Source of the DNA: Atopsyche davidsoni
Taxonomy: Eukaryota; Arthropoda; Insecta; Trichoptera; Hydrobiosidae
Length of the DNA stretch: 64,000 bases
Direction of reading: 5' to 3'
NCBI GenBank assembly: GCA_022113835.1
Contig: JAILWY010000009.1
Location: forward strand, 6,548,001-6,612,000
Part shown: in pieces, positions 37,339 to 50,097 of the stretch
Numbering within the stretch: the stretch's first letter is position 1
Layout of the letters: each line of letters opens with the position of its first letter
Program-made: the position numbers and the translations under genes
The notes under the pieces: model-generated
The model's database searches: none
What the model saw: the letters and a program-made list of their open reading frames with translations, nothing else
Told to the model about the DNA's origin: nothing

Positions 37339-37600
37339 GTGTTCTTGCAAAAACGGCCGGAAATATACAAACAAACAGTGCCAGATTCTGGGGCCGAACA
37401 AACGAAGAACATCTCGGATTTGCACCTGAGGGGAGGCTGCCCCCTCCCGCGTTGCTTGACGTTTACCTCGCCAGGTATTCGCACCGAGGCCGGAGAGGGA
37501 ATGATTGAAGGATTACATCAGTTTCTGGGTGTCTTTCGGCTTATTCTGCCAATAAACAATTCAGGGAGGGCCCTTACGTCGCAGAAATAAACAATTTTAG
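37339..37600. promoter_or_regulatory. GC-rich module with ETS- and forkhead-like sites
   Basis: The patch contains GGCCGGAAAT (ETS-type core), ACAAACAAACAG (37367-37378, forkhead-type) and two further AATAAACAAT words (37551-37560 and within 37585-37598). These sites frame a GC-rich centre. The 83-codon plus-strand frame across it has no recognisable features. The role is inferred from motif clustering. Confidence 0.35.
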
Positions 37601-39489
37601 TCAAAACTAATGGCAGGGGGGTGCGTCGATACTTTGAAAATTTTTGATATATATAACTTAATAAAACTTATTTGGGTTTATTTCAGCCAATGAATTGTGT
37701 ACTTCCCTTTTAAAAACATATTCAAAATTATATGAATATGAAAAAATATATATTTTTATTTTAAACTTTAATATGATGGGATCAAGAAAAACAATTTCTT
37801 TAGGTAACAAAAAGTGTAATTATCAAATTAATAAACCCACAGTATGAATGATGAGATAAAGAATATAGGTATATATTTTTTAGATTTACTTGGATTTCAT
37901 CATGAAAATAAGTTCATAACGAAAGCTTAACTAAAATTAAGATTAATTATTTGCTCGGAGACTAATTCATATATGAATGATTAATCATAAACCAAACTGC
38001 TTTTGACGGATAAAAGGCAAGACGTACACAATATCCTTGTATGTACCTGTATTGTACCGGATATTACTTAAGTACCTTATTTACTAATATTTATCAGTAT
38101 ATCTTAAAGTTGAGATTCTATAAAACACATTTCACCGGTAAAAATACAATTTTGTAATAAAAATAAATAAATACAAATTCAAACTAAAGCAACATAAAAC
38201 GGAAGCTATGAATCATATATGTTGGATTATATATATAACAACGTAAAGTACAATGCAATAATAATAAAAAATATGTTTTCTAAAATTCTTTTTCATTAAC
38301 TATGAAATAATAACAATAATAATCAATTTTTCTGATACTTTACTAATTTACAAAAAATAAATATTAATCATAATTCAATAGAAATGCGCCCTTAATTTTT
38401 GATTATTTAATATTTATTATCGGAAAGTCTTTCGATACCGGTCCTTCCCTTATAGCAAGCATCTTCTTTCTCGTTGAAAGCTAATTCCGACTTCCTCGGC
38501 CTAAACTTTTTCATTATGCCCATGTAAATTTGTTTTCTCGAGTTGCTCAATACGAAGTTGGTGTAAGCAAGGAGTCTCTAAATTCTAATTATCCACTTTT
38601 TGATTTAGACAGCCATCTCGTGAATAATTTTATTTGTTTATATACAGATTATTAAAATTCCACTTCAAATTCAATGAGATATCGAATTCAAACTTACGCT
38701 AGACAAACCGCGCTAGTACAATATAATTAAAATCTCTTTTTTATTCCATAAAAAAATGATAAAGATAAATTTAAAAAATGTGGTTTTTAAGAAAAATACC
38801 ATAGATTTCTTTTTTGTTTCGACAGATAAATAATTTTTATACCCCAGTACTGTTGTATACCAAGTATTTATTAAATTTTCTTATTTAGAACAACAGCAAA
38901 AAACTCTTCGCTTCAAGAAATATCGATAGTAAAAAATATCAAACCTCTAAAAAAAATTTAACTGATCATAATAGTAAAATAAATATATTATTGTTTTAAA
39001 TAGATGTAGCAGGTTACGATAAAATTAATTCCATTATAATATTTTTAATTTGATGTATCACCGAAGACATCTTATGAGGGATGTAATTATTATGGTATGT
39101 TTGTAACGAAGCAATGGTATAATAATGTTTAATTATTTCATGTTATAAACTTACGCTGATATATTCGTATCCCAATGATGACAACAGACAGTGGTATAAA
39201 TAACCAATTTAAGAAGTAAAGTTTTACCTTATTTTATGCTTAGTAGCTTCATGCATGAAGTTCTTAGCATACAAATCCTACAAGAATGACTTATTCACGT
39301 GAAGATTTCCAGACAATTTTACTTTCTAAAACAAAATGAAAGCGATGAATTTGTATTCAATGTTTTATTAAACATTTTACCAGTGTAAAGGGATCCAAGT
39401 TTATCATACAGAATTGTTCAAATACACGTGCCATAGACTCAGTTGTTTCGAATGAATAAAAAAGCCATTTATCTCGCAAAAATATGGAG

Positions 39490-39600
39490 ATCCGGAGACT
39501 CACCCCGCGCCCGGGACTTGCAAGTTATTTATCAAAACACTCGCCCGCCATGGCCGCGAACCGCGCGAAATATGTCCGCCATAATTAACAGTTGTCCAAA
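39490..39600. promoter_or_regulatory. Polycomb-response-element-like patch
   Basis: Two PHO-type cores lie within 40 bp: GCCATGGC at 39547-39554 (reads as GCCAT on both strands) and GCCATAATTA at 39578-39587. They sit in a CpG-rich island beside AT-rich flanks. Clustered PHO sites are a hallmark of insect PREs, but GAF sites are not obvious here. Confidence 0.3.
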
Positions 39601-41136
39601 TTTTTTTTTTTTTTAAATTTCAGTCTTAACGCTTATCTGTGAGCCCAAAACACGCGTATTTTATTCAATGATTGTTTCACCCATTTAAAAAAAATAGGTT
39701 TTTTTTCCAAAATAATCTGTTAGTTAATTCGTGGGTACCTTCCCAAAAAAAGTCTTACTGTGTGTTTTTGAAGAATTTACTGTCTGTGATAGATATTATT
39801 TTTGTATACTAAATTATGTTCATTCATGATAAATTTTGTAATTTATGAATAACAATAACATTGAACACATCTTTGTAGTACCAAGTTTTTTAAAATAATT
39901 TAAAGTATTTCAATTGGTTTCATGTCTTGATAGATATTAAAGTATCATTCACAATACATGAATGAATTCCTTAGAGGGCATACCGAAGGAATTCTGAATC
40001 AAGCTAAAAATAAATTTCACAAAAATAAACGTCGTAAAGTGTTCTTTATAAAGGAGTTTAATGAAAATATAAATTGCGACTGGGGCAGCCGAGAGAGAAG
40101 GGAGGAAGAGGAGGAGGGCTGCGGAAAAGAGACGAAGGGAGCATTTGTTTTTTCCATATAGTTCAGAAATTTTAGATAAAAAAGGCCTGACTCTGACAAA
40201 AGTAGAAACAACTTAATTTTTTTGATGTTAAATAGTTTAGTTTTTTCTATAATACAAAAAATTTTTTTTGTTAAATAGGGATGAAAATCATATATTTTTA
40301 GATGTATACTAAATAAACAAAAATTATATATTAAATAGCTATAAAGTAATAATGTATTAAAAAATATGTACAAAGCAACATCCAGCATTACATTTTTATT
40401 AACTTGAAACAAAGGCTTTCTACGGTACCATATAGACATAGTACTGTAATGTATTTAAATCAAAGCAAGATATCATAATTAAATTTATATTCTCGGATTA
40501 TTATTGAACAAAAATCATTGTCAGATATATTAATGTGAAACTAGAAGTGAACAATAACACATAATTAATATATTTGAATTGTAAACATAATCTCAATTAC
40601 ATTGTTAACAGCTGTTTACAAGCTTGAAGTATTTTGAATTATATGGTTAGTTGCAATATAGTGTAGCGTAAACCGACAACATAATAAAATAACAGCATTT
40701 GCATACAACGGATACAGCGGTGAGGCTATATAGGGTGCTTTGTAATACAGTAACAGTTGCTAGAGAGTAAAATATTGATTGAATTGGTATTATGAATATG
40801 TATTTTTATAAATGAAATATAAAGAAAAATATTAAAATCGTTACATTAGTTTTACCACAAAGAAGATTTATTAATTTACTTTAGTATCTTTGAATGCAAC
40901 ATTTTTAAAAATATAATCATTTCTTACTATTAAGTATGGTGCATGTTTGCCGTAGGCCACCTCAAGCAAACGACGTTCTTCAGCTGCATTTTGTTGCAAT
41001 GCTGTTTTTTTGGCCCACAACTCGACATTTTCATTGCTAGAAAAAATATTATTGTATTTCGATATGTGTTTGACAAATGTCTAAGCTATAAAATAAAACG
41101 CAAGTTTAGACATGTATGTCGGCTACATGTGTCGTT

Positions 41137-41148
41137 AGCGCCATCTAT
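41137..41148 (-). promoter_or_regulatory. CTCF-like site
   Basis: AGCGCCATCTAT on the plus strand reads ATAGATGGCGCT on the minus strand, matching the AGATGGCGC core shared by insect and vertebrate CTCF motifs. A second core of this type is at 26749-26757. A single motif match is weak evidence for binding. Confidence 0.3.
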
Positions 41149-41229
41149 GTGTGAAACCTAAAAACTTAGTTGCGCACAAAATAAAAATCTGTAGTAATTT
41201 TTTTTTTTTTATGTATATATTTTAAGACT

Positions 41230-41515
41230 TAAAGCGTTCACGAGGCATCCGGTATAGCGGCGGTGGTGAGGTGGAGGCTTAGCGGGAGATAGATCACTCG
41301 GACAGGCCGGCGGCCGCGGTGAATATTCAAGAGAAGTGCGGGGCCCGATATTGATGCGACTCGCGTGGAACTCCGGCCAGGGATCGATCTCCTTTAAACA
41401 CAAGAGTAAAAAACTTCGGGCCGCCCCGAGAATATTTAAGCCCGCCTGACAAAAAGGGGCTTCGGTAAATGCCCGCGCACCTACACGCCCCGGGGAGGCG
41501 GGGGAGAAGTTTTTT
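41230..41515. promoter_or_regulatory. Large GC-rich island
   Basis: About 285 bp rich in CpG (GCCGGCGGCCGCGG near 41307, GGGCCGCCCCGAG near 41419, CCCCGGGGAGGCGGGGG near 41489). Frames on the minus strand through it (41209-41403, 41327-41581) overlap each other in different registers and lack domain signatures. It is a candidate regulatory island. Confidence 0.35.
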
Positions 41516-43990
41516 GCAGTTTTTGTAGGGTAGAAAATTTGATGTTAAGTATACGCTGGTTATATCTATAAAAATGTCCACTAGTGTTATTACAAGAAAA
41601 AGTTATAATAAGTTTTGTTTTACTCGTGTTAATATTAGCTTTTTCAGTATTGTAATATTTTATGTGAGGTACGTATTTTATCATAGACATATGAGCTCAA
41701 TAAAAACCATACTGTGAGGCATAAATATTTGTGTGTAAGTATATTGTAGTGTTGTAACAATCGATCAAACGGATTGAATAGTGCTGTTATGGGATTCATG
41801 TAAGAGTTTATGGGAGATTGTCATACATTACTTACATTTTTTTCTGAGGAATTTATTCTAAGAGCTCTATTTTTATATTTTAAAACAAACATTTACACAT
41901 TGTTATACGAAAATCATACATGACTACTTTCTAAACAATTTATATTAAGAGAATCGATAACATGTAATTAACGGCTTATTTAACCGCATTATTTAAGTAT
42001 ATAAATTTTTAGCAGACTTACTTTTATCTGTATCATACGTGATATAAAAAATTAATACATTAAAATTGCTAAAAAAAAAAACTTCATTTATAAAGTTTAA
42101 ACATGGTAAAACCAATCTATAAAATTTTGATACAAAAAGTTTTTCGAGCAGAAAAATTTATTCACTAAAAAGACCCGACAAAAAGATTAAATTTACAATA
42201 TCAAACTCAAGAGTAGAAAAGAGCATTATGTTTAACTCTTATAACACTTACGTTATTCATGTTTTTAATACTTTTTAGTACAAAAAAATATGTGATATGT
42301 ATTAATATATTTTATTCATTCACGCATTTAAAGATTATTTAATAGATATTTTGCAATGTTTGATAATATATTAGCATATTTTTTTATTCATGTAAAAAAT
42401 AAACCTTATTTTGAATTATCATAAAATATAAAACAACGACCGTTCTCAAATCAGGTTACGAGAAAAAAAATCTTTCGAAGCAAGTTTGTAAAAAGTTACA
42501 TTCCATTTAACATTGGCGGTATTTTTTTACGAGTCTGAATATTTTGAGGTGAAAAGACGTCCTTTGTCTCTTCAGATCTCACAAAACGGGATATTGCCAT
42601 TCATTTATGTATAAGTCTATGAACTCGCTTTAAGGAGGTAATAGTTTGTCCTTTATGTGTATTCTTTTGATTCTAGTATTCTTCTACAGGGAAGCCACTA
42701 TGAATTCAAATAAAATTCTCGTAATAAAACGAGTATTTTATTTACCATTGTTTAATCAAATTGCTTCGGGTGAGAGGAAAGTAGTTTTTATAAGTATGTC
42801 GATAGGAAAATTCGAATAATCTAATTTAAAGCGTTCATATTTGCAAATGTTCCATAAGAATTCAGTTTCAGAGACCCTTTACATAAACAACTCATAGTAA
42901 TCGATTGCTAATGGACAAAAAACTGATATAAAAAAAAAACAATTTTGTCAACATTTCGATAAAATTTGAAAAAGCACGTGCGAGAAAAAAGTTATGAAAT
43001 GTAAATTGAATTTAGTTCATATTCAAGAGTCGGTGTACATATACTCCGAGAATTTAACGAAACTCTGCAAAATAAATATGGTAATATACAAAATATAAGA
43101 GCAAACACAGTTGATCAAAGCGATGCATATAATTTCAGTTTTATAGAACGACTAAACGGACGTTAAATTCCACAAAGGATTGATTACTATATTTTGGTGA
43201 ATGGTTGATATTCAAATGCAGTTGTAATGTGATTGGACATGATTGGATAGGAACTTCTACTACAACTATTTATTTTATTTAAACAAAACATATTCAGGAT
43301 AACGATTCATATACAAAATAACGAGAAAAATCTTTTTATGTAAACCGTTTATCTAACACTATATTTAATTAAAATTACTGCATTTGTAAAAAAAATAAAT
43401 ACGGTGACTATCAGATATAAAAAAAATCTGCAATTGGCTTTTATGAAAAATCTTTCTCATAATTTGCAATATTTAAAATTAATTAATCACAAAAACAATT
43501 TTCGGCCTATTATGCAAATACAATAGACATGTACTTATGAAATTGGAAGGACAGGTTAAAACAAACGTAACTAATCCCCGCCCACCTCAAAAGGACAAAT
43601 CCCAGGATGTCACAATAACATCGCACCCCAACCCTCCGGACATCTGGGGAGTGTTGCGCAATACCTAAATTAGCGATCACGCCAGGCCAGTGTGGGCTCA
43701 GGGGAGGTCGCTTCAGATAGCCTCGACTATTTGCATACCTGCTAATTGTTACCACTAAATTATTTACAGATATAATGCTGAGTATATGTTATTATTCAAA
43801 AGTATGAAATTAAAATACAATTATTTTATAGAAATACAAATTTAATATTTTGTATATTATTGATTTTTGTGAAGACCGTCTCACAGGAAGTACGATATTG
43901 CCTATACAGGTTTGATTGATTGATAATGATTAAGTACATTTTTTCAAATATTGAAAATTGATTAAAGAAATTCTTAGAAAAATATCATCG

Positions 43991-44063
43991 TGATTTGTGT
44001 GGGATTTGAACCCACATCCCCAAGCTTACATGGCTGGTGCATTACCAATTATACCAACGAATC
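43991..44063 (-). tRNA. tRNA-Thr(UGU)-like gene or recent pseudogene
   Basis: On the minus strand 73 nt fold as a cloverleaf: acceptor GATTCGT/ACAAATC (6 of 7 pairs), D-stem GTAT/ATGC with A14, G18 and G19, anticodon stem CCAGC/GC(T)TGG with one bulge, T-stem GTGGG/CCCAC with loop TTCAAAT. A-box-like TGGTATAATTGG and a perfect B-box GGTTCAAATCC are present. A T5 tract lies about 10 nt downstream as a Pol III terminator. The anticodon (44028-44030 on the plus strand, read TGT) predicts threonine. Oddities: position 33, nearly always U, is A, and the anticodon stem has an extra T, so it may be a pseudogene or the head of a tRNA-derived SINE. Confidence 0.65.
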
Positions 44064-46432
44064 ACTTGTACTAGGCAAGAATTTTTATATAATAAAGAAA
44101 TATAATAAAAAGGTATAGTTTTATAGTTGTTTGACGATCTTGGAACAGTCTTAATTAATTTCAATCGTAATTTTTCTAGGTATAGTTTTAGTGTGTATTA
44201 TTCCGTTCGCTTTTTGCAATACAGTTTTGCTATGAATGCTACCGGCGAATATTTGGGTAAGCACTTTTTAAGTCCACTTGACCTCTTCCGTTTCGCGATT
44301 ATATAATGCTGCTTAGTTCTACTAGAAAACAACGATGGTTCTTACTGCCTTGTTATATATTTGGGCAGTAAATGTAAATAATCAAAGATTATAACAATAT
44401 CAACTATTCTTTAAACACAAGAGGCAACTAATATTTTTAGAGTATAGAAAAGAATGTTAATTAGAATATCTGCCAATAAATAAATTATATAAAATCTCGT
44501 TTTATGTATAATATGACAGTGCGTGTAATTTAATTGATCAAATATATTATGAACAAATAAAAAACGTTAACATTAATGTGTTATATTTTATATTCATCAT
44601 AACACTAAGTTCTTTTTTAAGGGTGCTGACTGTTCAATGAAAATTTTTCAATTTATTAATATGTTTTGAAACGATACTGTATATGTATTATATCATTGAT
44701 TAATCTTTTAAATTTGGGTTTGGATGAAATTGAATTTTGTGAGTTATATTTATATTAATTTTTCAGTTGAGTGATTATTGAATTGTTTAGTACATCCTGA
44801 ATTTGACATTTCCATTCCAGAATACATATTAATAGCAGTGTGTTTGTTCAGCCAACTATCATATAATTTCTCCCAAATTCAATACCAAAATTAAATTCAT
44901 TTTATATTAAAATATTTTAAATAATGATTCGCTTTTATAATTCACTTTGATATTAGATTAATTATTCACTGAATAACACTCTGGATATCTGAATATCGTT
45001 TGAGTATTTTGAGGTAGCAAAAAGTAATTTACAAGCTGGTTGTTTAGTAAATCGGTCAATACCAAGCTTCATCGTTTTGTAAATTTACTTTAATATATGA
45101 TACAGCTTAAATAAATTTAAAATAATTATCATAACAATTATATATATAAATCGAATACGGCTGATTATATTTAATTTTTTATTCACCCGATCTTTAATAA
45201 TAATGTGCATGTACTTTAATATTTTTCACGTACAATATCAATTTTCTAGAGCCGTGCATGCTCGCGCTTCGTGTCACGCAAACACCTCTCTTGTTATTTC
45301 GTCCTAAATTTTTGCACAGAGGAAAACACATTGTTACACGAAGAGAGATTGCCCATCGGAGCTGCAGTAATGCCAGGTAAGCTGCTATGGCCTTTGTCAC
45401 TCACGTGAGATTCCATTTACAGTATTTTCACAAGATTTAAAAACTGTCAGGGATTTTTCCACTCCAGCCTCAGAATTACTAAATGCCTTAGTATTAATTA
45501 AATTAGAGTATTGTTACATTACAGATTTAAATACCTACATTACATGACAATACATTTTTTTTAAATTTTGAAACATACTCAGCAGCGTTTATTTGCATTA
45601 TATCTATATTTTACCAATCTGTTTTATTCCACTTGAAACAAATAAAATTTATTGACATACTCTTGCTATCTTCAGATTTCTCTTTTTCCAGTATTTCTAT
45701 TTATTTATAAATCTATAATAGTGAATAGCAATTTTTTAAAATTTCAATAAAGCACAATGCAAATTCAATTTTTACCGGTGCATTATAAATTTATTTACAA
45801 AGCTTTATCCAGACAGTGCTGTATTAAAACTCGAGGACAAGGTACTTTTTGTATGCTTAACGCAAGAGACATCTATCGAATTAGCATTCCAAATAAGTCA
45901 TCTTTATTTTGAAAGTATTTTAGAAACTTCATTTATAAAAAAATCGTGCTTTAAATAAATTTATTAAAAAAAAACTTTTGGGAATTTCTTTATACTAAGA
46001 TCTTTAGTACTGAGTAATTGAAAACAATGCGCGAACGTATGCCACAATATGATAACAATAATGTTGCATTATGAGTAAGGCACGACGTCTATCAGTTGTA
46101 AGAGCCTGTGAATACTGCAGGGAGAAGCGCTTGCCGTACCTGTCTTGGCTCTAATGCGAGGGTCTTGACTGTGAATGGCTGCAATCAGCCGAGAACTCCC
46201 CTTTGATGCATCTCAGGTAGGAACTACTTTGAATCTAGCATTACCAAATCAGTGAATTTCTTCTCAGCGACTATCGTGAGTTTAGTTATACTGTGAAACT
46301 CATACCTATTAAAGGAACATTTTATAAATATATTGAATTTACAAACTGATTTGATTAATGTTACCAATCTTATTTTGTTATATATTGCATTAAATATATT
46401 ACGAAAATTATAATTAAACATTTAATATTAAT

Positions 46433-46503
46433 GACAGAAAGTACTCGGCGAGCGATAGGTGACCGGTTTCGCTATAATCGCCAAACGTTGGCATTTTCAT
46501 TAA
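46433..46503 (-). repeat. Degenerate copy of the hammerhead-like repeat family
   Basis: The words GACAGAAAGTACTCGG (46433 onward), GTGACCGGTTTCGC and CGTTGGCATT occur in the same order as in the insertion at 51153-51386 read on its minus strand (GACAGAGAGTACTTGG, GTGACCGGTTTCGC, CGTTGGCATTAT). The spacing is shorter, so an internal deletion separates them. The GCCAA/TTGGC pair of the putative stem II is kept. Confidence 0.6.
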
Positions 46504-46789
46504 AAAAAAAATAACTATGAGCCTGTTCTGAAAATAGGTAACTGTTTTTTCCGTTATTTGTACAAGTAAATTTCCTTTAATTTATAAATATAAGAGGGCA
46601 GTTTCGCAGACCTACCCCATCGATCACGCTGACGGCTAGTTCACTGCGTAACACGTGCTCTAAAGGGTGTTTTCGACCCCTTGTAAGCCTTTCGCTGCTC
46701 ACCATCTTAAAGTAGGGCTGCTGCAACTGCAGTCCAAACACGAAATTAAAAATTTCAAAATAAAATTATTACGAAAATCGAGAGTATGA

Positions 46790-47320
46790 ATATTTTTTTG
46801 AAGTCGGGACGGGCCAGCAGACGGGACAACTACAATTTCCCCAATTCGTTTCGTGCTCGCGCGCCATTTAATGTCGATTTATTCGCTGTTTGTACACTGG
46901 CCGCAAACAAAACAGCACACGCCGCCGATTTGATTAACTATTGTGATAGAATAATTAATGTTGAACTCGCCCATATAAATTATTCCGCTGCGTTCCCGGA
47001 CAAAACGGCCCCGAAATATAAAATGGACTCGCCCGCTGGGGAACAATGGGCTTATTAACAGCGTCATAATTGTAATACAGTCGTTCGCAAATCCAAAATG
47101 TAAATCGCAAAGATTTTGTTTGTTCGGAATGAATTGCACCGGCGGTCGGCAAACAGGAGTCGTTTCGCCCCGCGACTGCATTCGTTCTCGTTATCCGGTT
47201 TTATCATAAAAAAATCTGCGTTTGCTCGGTGTTTTCCGATCGGATTCATTGTCAATATTAATTTTCTGCGCTCCACGCTCTCGCTGCACGTGTTATGATT
47301 TTGCACACCTTGCATTGTTT
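46790..47320. promoter_or_regulatory. Largest GC-rich module, putative cis-regulatory element
   Basis: About 530 bp of mixed GC-rich and AT-site-rich sequence has reading frames open in several registers on both strands (46786-47058 plus; 46879-47181 and 47064-47315 minus), the pattern of composition rather than coding. It contains GCGCCATTTAATG (46859-46871), GATTTATTCG, AAACAAAACAGC, ACTATTGTGATAG, CCATATAAATTATTCC, GATTTTGTTTGTTCGG and a CACGTG E-box (47286-47291). These are forkhead-, homeodomain-, SOX-, CArG- and bHLH-type cores. Dense mixed sites without splice signals suggest an enhancer; this is inference. Confidence 0.4.
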
Positions 47321-48662
47321 GTATAATTTTACGCTCGGTTTATGTAAATTGGGGCCGTTTTGAAATTCTGCATTGAAGTGTGAAGTTCATTTTTGTTGAA
47401 AGATTCTGCGTTTAATTATATCTTGTTGATGCGTTTACGATAAAATATTTTTAACATTTCTTTACTTTTACTTTATAATAGTTTTTATATTTTTAATGCA
47501 AGGTCTTTGTATTTTTAAAATGGAATCATTTGCAAAATTATATGTTAATCTTTTAATAGCCTAAAACATCTACGGTTTAAAATCAGACTGAGGTGCAAAG
47601 TTCTATCAAAAATTTATGCCCAGCATTCATAATTAGTGGGTAGTAAAACACGTTTCTTCAGTGAAAATTTCTCTGCAATATTAACTAAATGTTACACTTG
47701 AATGTTACGATGAACTGCTTTTATTTTTAATAATCTACATTAAAACAAACAAATACAATAACAAATAGCGGATATTATGCTCATTTTTAGAAATGAGCGC
47801 TATGATTAGGCAGTCGAAGGCTTTAAAAGGCCGATGAGCTCTTTATAACAATTCATCGCAATTCAGGCTAATCATAATCATTTTATTATGATTTTTAATT
47901 ATGTTTGACATAAATTTACACTTTAGTCATCGAGGAACAGATATAGGCATTAATTTAAGCGTATTAATCAAAAAAAAAAAAAAAATTTTTTGAGTTTTAT
48001 TTTAATCATTCATACATTTTTTGCATGTGTTCATGAGCAAATAAATAATTTCATCCATTTAATTAAAATCCAAAATTTCCATATTTGTTTCCAGAGATGT
48101 AAATATTTAAATAACCTCATCGATATTTAGAAATTTTTTCAAGTAATTAATAAAATGTTTTTATTGGATAAATTTTCACGTAGAAAAGGATACAAACATC
48201 CTTTTATGCAAAATTCGAGTATATTTTCCGCAAGCATTTTAAAGTAAATAAACTTGCTTTGTTGTGAGAGCCTGAAAAGCAATATACACCCAGAAATCCG
48301 ATACAAAACAAGGGTGTTGATATCAACGTCATCTGCTACCCCATGCCATCCCTTGAGCCTAAAGCCTCTACTTAAAATTCTAGGACCACAGAAGGGCCGG
48401 CGACTCCAAGCCGTCAGTTCTTATGCCTTGCTGAAGTTATAATTGGCGAGGCAGTTTGGGGCCTGAATATTATGGAGAACGCTTTTGAATTCATGAAAAT
48501 GTTTCCGAAGAAAGTGGATACCGTAGATTTGAAAGATTATTATTATTATACCATTTACTTTCAAAGATAAACACCAAAGCACAAAAGTTAACTGAAATTT
48601 CTAAGATATTCTATAAAACTTTCAACAATAATCATTTAAAAATAAGTTTTTATAATAAGTAA

Positions 48663-48707
48663 AGTACCGAAATCCCTAGTGTTTTTTATGAAAAAACATT
48701 CGGTACT
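48663..48707. other. 45-nt hairpin
   Basis: AGTACCGAA (48663-48671) pairs with TTCGGTACT (48699-48707), and an inner GTTTTTT/AAAAAAC stem closes a 3-nt loop, with an asymmetric internal bulge between. It is too short and bulged for a typical miRNA precursor, and no transcript is evident. Confidence 0.4.
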
Positions 48708-50078
48708 CTACCACATTGTAAATAAATATTACATGTAACTAAAATGATTCTCCCTTACGTGAGTTTTTAAGTCGGTTTGTAGTGTAGTCGCTAGGTGGCT
48801 GTAAAAATAAATAAAGTGGTCTTACAAGAAACAGTTACCGAAGAGAGTTTTATTTGTTATGGATTTTGTTTGATTTAACAGAATGGCACAGACACCATCA
48901 TCTTTTTTAAAAATCAATAAATACGAATACATAAAAATTCAATTTCCTATCTTTTCGTACAAATCTTATCTTTCAGTACTTGTGTAACAGTTAAACCCGA
49001 TTTATGTATCTCAATAAACTATCAAAATAAACTGACAATAAATCATCTCTAATAAATTCATTACATTAGCTCAAACCAAATTTGCATGAATTGCAATTCA
49101 CTGCATCAACCGGTAATAATTCCGTTCGTTTATTTTTGACCGAGCTCGGTGCCAAAGAGAAATTGAAATAACGTGCTCGAAAACTGATGGCTGATATCGC
49201 GCCTTGAAAAAAGTTTTCAGTGAGATATTTTTTCAGGTCACATTGCTGGCATATACGGTCAAAATACAAAGTTCGATCGGATACTTGCGGAGATATACCT
49301 TAAGCTCAGGAAGCAATGATTGGTTTTCAAAAACTAATACGTTTTTATTGCGACTGATTTAAAGCAATGCGTGTTTCTAAAAGTGATGCTTGATATTTAT
49401 TTTAAATAGAATAAATAAGTTTAGACATTTCTTCAAGTGTTTTTAAACAGTGATGAATCTCGTTTTAGAGTAAACTTTTCTTAGAACAAAGTGAAATGAT
49501 CGTATCATTTCAAATACTTTCTTAAAATTAAGTATACAGTAAGAAATGCACTCTCTGGTTTAACTTTTAACACTTTTCAATATAAAATGACCTAATTAAT
49601 ATAAAATCCATTTCAGAGTCCGTAAATTATTGTTGAAAATATTTTTTGTGATATCTCACTCTAATTGCATTTCTATTTGAACAAATATTATATCAATAAA
49701 TTTAATTTCTGGATAAAAACACCTGTATATAAATTTTTAAAAATGTTAAATTTTCTCAGTTTACTTCGGGGAGTTTTTTTTAAACAGCGTATTAAACGGC
49801 TGATGATGACAATAAAGAATGAAATATTCTACCTCTTTAGGCAGAAACACAAGTAAATGTCTTCACAACGACTCTCATTTTCGGTCGGCCTCTGCGGGAT
49901 TTTTACTCGCAGGTTTAAAGTTACGCTGGCACGATCGGTATCTTGGCGTTTGAGTAATGGATGAGGATACAAAAACAAAAATAAAATAACGCAGCGGACA
50001 TCCTTTTCGGCTTTGTTGGCCGTACGAACAAAAAAGCGAGACTCTGGTGCGATATTTGCTTTTAATTGGACAGTCAGA

Positions 50079-50097
50079 TTTTGGGGATGCCCCAAAA
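50079..50097. promoter_or_regulatory. Perfect palindrome TTTTGGGG-ATG-CCCCAAAA
   Basis: Eight-base perfect arms flank ATG in a GC-richer patch. The central GGGGATGCCCC resembles a Rel/NF-kB half-site pair (GGG...CCC). It could be a dimeric transcription-factor site, but one occurrence is weak evidence. Confidence 0.3.

Larger units (their letters stand above)
36281..43990. other. AT-rich noncoding spacer with GC-rich patches
   Basis: GC-richer patches occur at about 36560-36790, 37339-37600, 38440-38520, 39490-39600, 40080-40145 (GA-rich, GAGAGAG at 40091), 41100-41160, 41230-41515 and 43560-43745. The 140-codon minus-strand frame at 40017-40439 is K/L/F/S-rich with no domain and appears random. 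Confidence 0.55.

Noticed and set aside
2096..43884. Shared word TGAGACGGTCTT near 2096 and its complement near 43872
   Set aside because: Only about 11-12 bases match and the flanks do not; this can occur by chance in 64 kb or be a trivial repeat fragment.
46786..47315. Several overlapping frames as a possible host exon cluster
   Set aside because: Frames are open in multiple registers on both strands in the same GC-rich stretch, which points to composition, and no splice sites bound them.
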